Assembly (NCBI RefSeq): GCF_008000895.1
Contig: NZ_CP042823.1
Coordinates: forward strand, 2,570,001-2,634,000
Origin: Methylobacterium sp. WL1
GTDB taxonomy: Bacteria > Pseudomonadota > Alphaproteobacteria > Rhizobiales > Beijerinckiaceae
Direction of reading: 5' to 3'
Length of the DNA: 64,000 nt
The notes under the pieces were generated by a model that ran no database searches, was not told the origin of the DNA, and was given only the letters and a program-made list of their open reading frames with translations. The translations under genes were made by a program, and so were the position numbers. Below, piece after piece: positions 56,514 through 64,000 of the stretch; the first letter of the stretch is position 1; every line of letters begins with the position of its first letter.

Positions 56514-56975
56514 TCAGCCCTTCGCCGCCAGCGCGGCCTTCACCAGCCCGCTCGCCTTGCCGAAATCCATCCGGCCCGCGAAGGTGCCCTTCAGGGCGGC
56601 GATGACGCGGCCCATGTCCTTCTGGCCGGCGGCGCCGGTCTCGAGGATCGCGGCGTCGACCGCCGCCTTCATCTCGGCCTCGTCCATCTGCTTGGGCAGG
56701 AACGCCTCGATGATCGCGATCTCGGAGCGCTCGTTGGCGGCGAGTTCCGGGCGTCCGCCCTGCTCGTAGACCGTAGCCGATTCGGTGCGCTGCTTGATCA
56801 TCTTCTGGAGCAGCGACAGGATCTCCTCGTCGGAGGCCGGCTCCTTGCCGAGGCCGCGAGCCTCGATGTCCTTGTCCTTGAGGGCGGCCTGGATCATCCG
56901 CACGGTGGCGAGCTTGTCCTTGTCGCCGGCCTTCATGGCCTCCTTCATCTCGGTGGTGAGGCGGGCGCGCAGCAT
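56514..56975 (-). CDS. GatB/YqeY domain-containing protein
   Basis: A 153-residue helical protein of the YqeY family, related to the tRNA-binding tail of GatB. It begins MLRARLTTEMKEAMKAGDKD and ends with FGKASGLVKAALAAKG. The family may bind tRNA, but its function is unproven. It is divergent from carA with a 192-bp gap and upstream of dnaG (120 bp), an order conserved in Rhizobiales. Confidence 0.93.
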   Translation of the reverse strand: MLRARLTTEMKEAMKAGDKDKLATVRMIQAALKDKDIEARGLGKEPASDEEILSLLQKMIKQRTESATVYEQGGRPELAANERSEIAIIEAFLPKQMDEAEMKAAVDAAILETGAAGQKDMGRVIAALKGTFAGRMDFGKASGLVKAALAAKG

Positions 56976-57167
56976 CTCGATGAACCTTTTGATGGGAGAA
57001 ACGGGGGGCTGGCCTGCACTTTGCGGGTGTTGAGCCTCGTCGGCCGCACGGCCACATTGACCCGATCGCGGGCCGCTCGCTAAGAGCGCCGCACACGATC
57101 ATGCCGCCAGCCGAGCGTACCGCATCGCGGTGCCTGCCTTCGGCCGGACATAAGCGAGACCGACCCG

Positions 57168-58415
57168 ATGCTGCAAGACGCCGCCGCGCAGGCCTCCAAA
57201 TCCGCTGGCTCCAAAGCCGCTGCCCCCGAGCCCTGGGCGGAGCCCGTCGCGACGGCCCTGCTGGTGCTGGCCGACGGGACCATCCTGGAGGGCTTCGGCA
57301 TCGGCCGGACCGGCGTCGCCGACGGTGAGGTCTGCTTCAACACGGCGATGACCGGCTACCAGGAGATCCTGACGGACCCGTCCTATGCCGGGCAGATCGT
57401 CACCTTCACGTTCCCGCATATCGGCAATGTCGGCACCAACGACGAGGATCTGGAGAGCCTCGAGGCGGCCCCGGCCTCGGGCGTGCGCGGCACCGTGATC
57501 GCCTCGGCGGTGACCAAGCCGTCGAGCTGGCGGTCGTCGTCACATCTCGACGGCTGGCTCGACGCCCGCGGCATCGTCGGGATCACCGGGGTGGACACAA
57601 GGGCGCTCACCGCCCGCATCCGCGACGGCGGAATGCCCAACGCCGTGATCGCCAACGATCCCGAGGGCCGGTTCGACCGGGAGGCCCTGAAGGCCCGGGC
57701 CGCGGCCCTCGCCCCGATGGAGGGCCTCGACCTCGTGCCGCCGGTGACCAGCCGCGCCAACTCGGAATGGTCCGAGACCGTCTGGGCGCTCGGCGACGGC
57801 TACGGCAAGCGCGCGCCCGGCGAGGGCCTGAAGGTCGTGGCGATCGATTACGGCGTGAAGCGCAACATCCTGCGGCTGCTGGCCCAGGCCGGCTGCGACG
57901 TCACCGTGGTACCGGCCACCACCAGCGCCGAGGAGATCCTGGCGCTGAAGCCCGACGGGGTGTTCCTGTCCAACGGTCCCGGCGACCCGGCGGCGACCGG
58001 CACCTATGCCGTGCCGGTGATCCGCAAGCTGCTGGACGAGAAGGTGCCGACCTTCGGCATCTGCCTGGGGCACCAGCTCATGGGCCTCGCGCTCGGCGGC
58101 CGGACGCTGAAGATGGGTCAGGGCCATCACGGGGCGAATCACCCGGTCAAGGACAAGACCACCGGCCGGGTCGAGATCGTCTCGATGAACCACGGCTTCG
58201 CGGTGGATCCCGCGAGCCTGCCGGCCAGCGCGGTCGAGACCCATGTCTCGCTGTTCGACGGCTCGAATTGCGGGCTCACCCTCACCGACCGCCCGGCCTT
58301 CTCGGTGCAGCACCATCCCGAGGCTTCGCCTGGCCCGCGCGACAGCCACTACCTGTTCGAGCGCTTCGTCGCGCTGATGCGCTCCGGTGCGCCGGAGACC
58401 GCGAAGGACGCCTGA
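57168..58415 (+). CDS. carA: Carbamoyl-phosphate synthase small subunit
   Basis: A 415-residue glutaminase subunit feeding ammonia to CarB for arginine and pyrimidine synthesis. An N-terminal extension of about 25 residues (MLQDAAAQASKSAGSKAAA) precedes the conserved core, starting at LVLADGTILEGFG. The class I amidotransferase triad is present: Cys in FGICLGHQL, then His/Glu in FSVQHHPEAS. ATG 57168 was chosen. carB lies 1.3 kb downstream, with two small genes between them. Confidence 0.97.
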   Translation: MLQDAAAQASKSAGSKAAAPEPWAEPVATALLVLADGTILEGFGIGRTGVADGEVCFNTAMTGYQEILTDPSYAGQIVTFTFPHIGNVGTNDEDLESLEAAPASGVRGTVIASAVTKPSSWRSSSHLDGWLDARGIVGITGVDTRALTARIRDGGMPNAVIANDPEGRFDREALKARAAALAPMEGLDLVPPVTSRANSEWSETVWALGDGYGKRAPGEGLKVVAIDYGVKRNILRLLAQAGCDVTVVPATTSAEEILALKPDGVFLSNGPGDPAATGTYAVPVIRKLLDEKVPTFGICLGHQLMGLALGGRTLKMGQGHHGANHPVKDKTTGRVEIVSMNHGFAVDPASLPASAVETHVSLFDGSNCGLTLTDRPAFSVQHHPEASPGPRDSHYLFERFVALMRSGAPETAKDA

Positions 58416-58537
58416 TCGGTCCGCGTCGGCGCGATCCCATTCAGGCCGCGCCGGGGTCACAAAATCCGCGAATTCCGGCGGCTTATAGAACCCATCGACG
58501 GGCCGCACATGGCGGTTCCGTCCGGGGGGATTGCCGG

Positions 58538-58915
58538 ATGACCATCGACGAGGCGCGCGACGACTTCTCCCGCCTGCACCGGACTTTCACGTTCCATCTC
58601 GGTGTCGCGGCCAGCCTCGCCTGGGCGACCGCGCTCTACGCCGCCGTCTACGCCCCCTGGGTGCGCAACATCCGCGCCCTGATCGATCCCGCCGCCGGCC
58701 TGGACCGGGTCGAGAGCACGGTGTCCTACCTGTTCGCGATGCCGGCCGTGCTCGCGTTCGCCTGGGTGTCCCTGTATTTCGGCCGCGAGATGCTGCGCCG
58801 GGCGCAAACGCTCTCGAACGTCGCGCTCGAATTCGCCGCCGCCGCCCTGGTCGCCTTCGGAATCTTCTACCTGTCGATCGACCGGGCGCTCGCCGCGCTT
58901 CACGCCGGATTCTGA
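58538..58915 (+). CDS. Small membrane protein, hypothetical
   Basis: A 125-residue protein with about three hydrophobic helices (VAASLAWATALYAAVYAPW, STVSYLFAMPAVLAFAWVSL, AAAALVAFGIFYLSI) after a charged N-terminus. No family recognised. It starts at ATG 58538 with GGGGGGA upstream, between carA and pseudoazurin. An unrelated longer frame upstream belongs to a carA shadow. Confidence 0.7.
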   Translation: MTIDEARDDFSRLHRTFTFHLGVAASLAWATALYAAVYAPWVRNIRALIDPAAGLDRVESTVSYLFAMPAVLAFAWVSLYFGREMLRRAQTLSNVALEFAAAALVAFGIFYLSIDRALAALHAGF

Positions 58916-58946
58916 GCGGGGACAACGGGCCGCCCCCGCCGGACCC

Positions 58947-59381
58947 CTACTGCACCTTCTCGAACAGCGGCTCGAAGCGCTTGGCGGCGAGCTTGCCGTG
59001 CTGGACCGCCTTTGCGGCCTCGAGGTTCTCCGGCTTGTCGCCGACCTCGATCAGGCCGACCATGCCCATGATGTAGTGCGGCGAGCACTTGAAGCCGTAG
59101 AGGCCGGGCGTGTCGAAGGTCACAGCCTCCTCCTTGCCGACCACGGTCTTGAAGGTCGGCGCGCCCTCGGGCGCCATGCCCTTGATGAGTTCGGCGTTGT
59201 GGCCCTTGTCGGCCGGCACGAACCGGACCGTGTCCCCGGGCTGAATCTTCACGAAGGCCGGATCGAAGACCATCATCCCGCTCGGGCCGTTGTTGAGCGT
59301 CTTAACGGAGACTTCCGTCGCCCGTGCGCCGGCTGCCGCGCCGAGCAGAAGCATCGCCGCGCTGAACGTTTCCCTGATCAT
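58947..59381 (-). CDS. Pseudoazurin (type I blue copper protein)
   Basis: A 144-residue periplasmic electron carrier with a signal peptide (MIRETFSAAMLLLGAAAGARA). The four type I copper ligands have exactly the spacing of pseudoazurin: His61 (GHNAEL), Cys99 and His102 (KCSPHY) and Met107. It donates electrons to copper nitrite reductase or other periplasmic oxidases, and in methylotrophs may accept from amine dehydrogenases; no such partner lies in the window. ATG 59381 was chosen over a TTG two codons upstream. It is bounded by an inverted repeat 23 bp upstream. Confidence 0.93.
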   Translation of the reverse strand: MIRETFSAAMLLLGAAAGARATEVSVKTLNNGPSGMMVFDPAFVKIQPGDTVRFVPADKGHNAELIKGMAPEGAPTFKTVVGKEEAVTFDTPGLYGFKCSPHYIMGMVGLIEVGDKPENLEAAKAVQHGKLAAKRFEPLFEKVQ

Positions 59382-59403
59382 CGTCAATCTCGAATTGTTA
59401 TCG

Positions 59404-59431
59404 TTTCAATCGACGGACCCGTCGATCGAAA
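59404..59431. promoter_or_regulatory. 28-bp inverted repeat upstream of pseudoazurin, possible operator
   Basis: Arms of 13 bases (TTTCAATCGACGG and its partner) pair with one mismatch around a 2-base centre. It ends 23 bp upstream of the pseudoazurin start codon, a position suited to a regulator-binding site near the promoter or a 5' leader hairpin. It is not the classic FNR box. Confidence 0.5.
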
Positions 59432-59686
59432 GAGCTTTATGGAGCCGGAAACGACTCGGCAATGCCGTTCGCCAACAGGCGAAGACTTCAGAACTATTTG
59501 AATCTGGCGTGAGGCCCGCGGACCCGCCTGCAACGCCCCGCACCATCGCCGAACGCGCACGGCCTTCCAATGCGCCGATCCGCCGTGTAAACGCGGCGCT
59601 CAACGACAATCCCGCCACGCGCGTCCGGGAGCAGGGCCGATCCGAGCCGTGCCCGATCGGGCGCGCTTGGCCTGAAAAGGCCGCAG

Positions 59687-63160
<3,474 letters not shown>

Positions 63161-63189
63161 GCCTCAGGGTCCCGCTGACTTAACTTCGT

Positions 63190-63228
63190 GGCCCGGGGAG
63201 AGTGCTTCACTCTCGGCCGGGCCTCTTC
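63190..63228 (+). terminator. Hairpin terminator after carB
   Basis: The stem GGCCCGG...AGAGTG pairs with CACTCT...CCGGGCC around a CTT loop, followed by TCTTCATT. It sits between carB and greA and also lies within the greA leader, so it may reduce read-through. Confidence 0.6.
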
Positions 63229-63244
63229 ATTGTGGCGCGAGACG

Positions 63245-63727
63245 ATGACGATAGACAAGGTTCCGATCACGGTGCGCGGTTTCGCGGCTCTCGAGGAGGA
63301 GCTGAAGCACCGCCAGCAGGTGGAGCGCCAGCGCATCGTCGCGGCCATCGCCGAAGCCCGCGCGCACGGCGACCTGTCCGAGAACGCCGAGTATCACGCT
63401 GCCAAGGAGGCTCAGTCCCACAACGAGGGACGCGTGATGGAACTCGAGAGCATGATTGCGCGGGCCGAGATCATCGACGTCGCGAAGCTGTCCGGCGACA
63501 AGATCAAGTTCGGCGCCACCGTGAAGCTCGTCGACGACGACACGGAGGAGGAGAAGACCTACCAGATCGTGGGCGAGCCCGAGGCCGACGTGCATGCGGG
63601 CCGGGTCTCGATCACGTCCCCGATCGCGCGGGCGCTGATCGGCAAGGGTGTCGGCGACACGGTCGAGGTGACGACGCCGGGCGGCGGTAAGTCGTACGAG
63701 GTCGTCGGCGTCCAGTTCGGCGGCTGA
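63245..63727 (+). CDS. greA: Transcription elongation factor GreA
   Basis: A 160-residue factor that rescues backtracked RNA polymerase by stimulating cleavage. The N-terminal coiled coil carries [20 protein letters not shown] with the two acidic tip residues (Asp, Glu) intact, and the C-terminal FKBP-like domain ends [17 protein letters not shown] and a short tail. ATG 63245 is used; a longer frame from 63188 lies within the terminator hairpin. Confidence 0.97.
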   Translation: MTIDKVPITVRGFAALEEELKHRQQVERQRIVAAIAEARAHGDLSENAEYHAAKEAQSHNEGRVMELESMIARAEIIDVAKLSGDKIKFGATVKLVDDDTEEEKTYQIVGEPEADVHAGRVSITSPIARALIGKGVGDTVEVTTPGGGKSYEVVGVQFGG

Positions 63728-63732
63728 GCGCG

Positions 63733-64000
63733 ATGCGCGCGTATGCCCGGAGCTGGCTCGCCGGCCTCCTCCTGCTGTGCGGGCTGGTGCCGGCCTCGGC
63801 GGCCGGCGATTTTCCGCCGACCGCGACCTTCTCCGACGTCCGGGTCGACGTGCGGCCCCTGCGGGACAAGGGCGCCGGCCTCCAGGCCGACGCGCTCGCG
63901 GCCGACCTGAGCGCGGCCCTGCGCAAGACTTTCGCGGGGCGGATCGGCGGCGCCGGACCGCGTCTGGTGGTGGTCGTGACGGCGCTGTCGTTGCGCCCCT
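63733..64000 (+). CDS. Secreted hypothetical protein, cut by the window end
   Basis: The first 89 residues are visible. It starts with a signal peptide (MRAYARSWLAGLLLLCGLVPASA) 5 bp after the greA stop, so it is probably co-transcribed. The rest (TATFSDVRVDVRPLRDKGAG, then RLVVVVTALSL) is not recognised. Its 3' end lies outside the window. Confidence 0.75.
   Translation, partial: MRAYARSWLAGLLLLCGLVPASAAGDFPPTATFSDVRVDVRPLRDKGAGLQADALAADLSAALRKTFAGRIGGAGPRLVVVVTALSLRP

Overview
The window is about 70% G+C, densely packed and looks like the chromosome of an alphaproteobacterium, most likely Methylobacteriaceae. This rests on the rpoD-dnaG-yqeY-carA order, the thiOSGE operon under a TPP riboswitch, an alphaproteobacterial-type DnaG that has lost most zinc ligands, the radC/map and Anbu blocks, pseudoazurin, and small secreted Gly/Tyr/Arg-rich proteins. 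The species call is inference; no rRNA gene is present.

Layout. 0.3-10 kb: M23 peptidase, gluQ with a translationally coupled Cys-rich membrane protein, hybrid histidine kinase, GMC oxidoreductase, LysR regulator and a DUF2252 protein. 10.3-19.2 kb: a co-directional block of a ThDP decarboxylase (acetolactate-synthase-like), an iron-type alcohol dehydrogenase, PHA synthase subunits PhaE and PhaC, a family I CoA-transferase and succinate-semialdehyde dehydrogenase. Read together these could form a natural route from 2-oxoglutarate to succinic semialdehyde, 4-hydroxybutyrate, 4-hydroxybutyryl-CoA and a 4-hydroxybutyrate-containing polyester. This is the main discovery candidate. 19.2-24.3 kb: acetyltransferase/TetR pair around a perfect 24-bp palindrome, LuxR-type response regulator, SDR behind a long inverted repeat, serine hydrolase, and a deletion scar joining a LysR remnant to an aldo/keto reductase remnant. 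24.3-32 kb: M20 peptidase, glmS, BASS transporter, glmU (frameshifted as given) and rpoN.

32-36.6 kb is a low-information accessory stretch of small secreted or hypothetical proteins. It is bounded on the right by an intact tRNA-Leu(UAA) and on the left by a near-perfect copy of that tRNA's 3' end, as expected of an integration footprint. 36.6-44.3 kb: frameshifted FAD monooxygenase, CHCC zinc-finger protein, map, radC, then the four-gene ATP-grasp / alpha-E / transglutaminase / Anbu proteasome-like operon. 44.3-49.2 kb: ABC exporter and thiOSGE with its riboswitch. 49.2-50.9 kb: an AT-rich, foreign-looking segment with a family 2 glycosyltransferase. 51-64 kb: adenylate cyclase, rpoD, dnaG, yqeY, carA, a small membrane protein, pseudoazurin, carB, greA and the start of a secreted protein.

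Three genes (glmU, the FAD monooxygenase and a small secreted protein) carry frameshifts. Because glmU is normally essential, some of these may be sequencing errors, and this should be kept in mind when reading the pseudogene calls.
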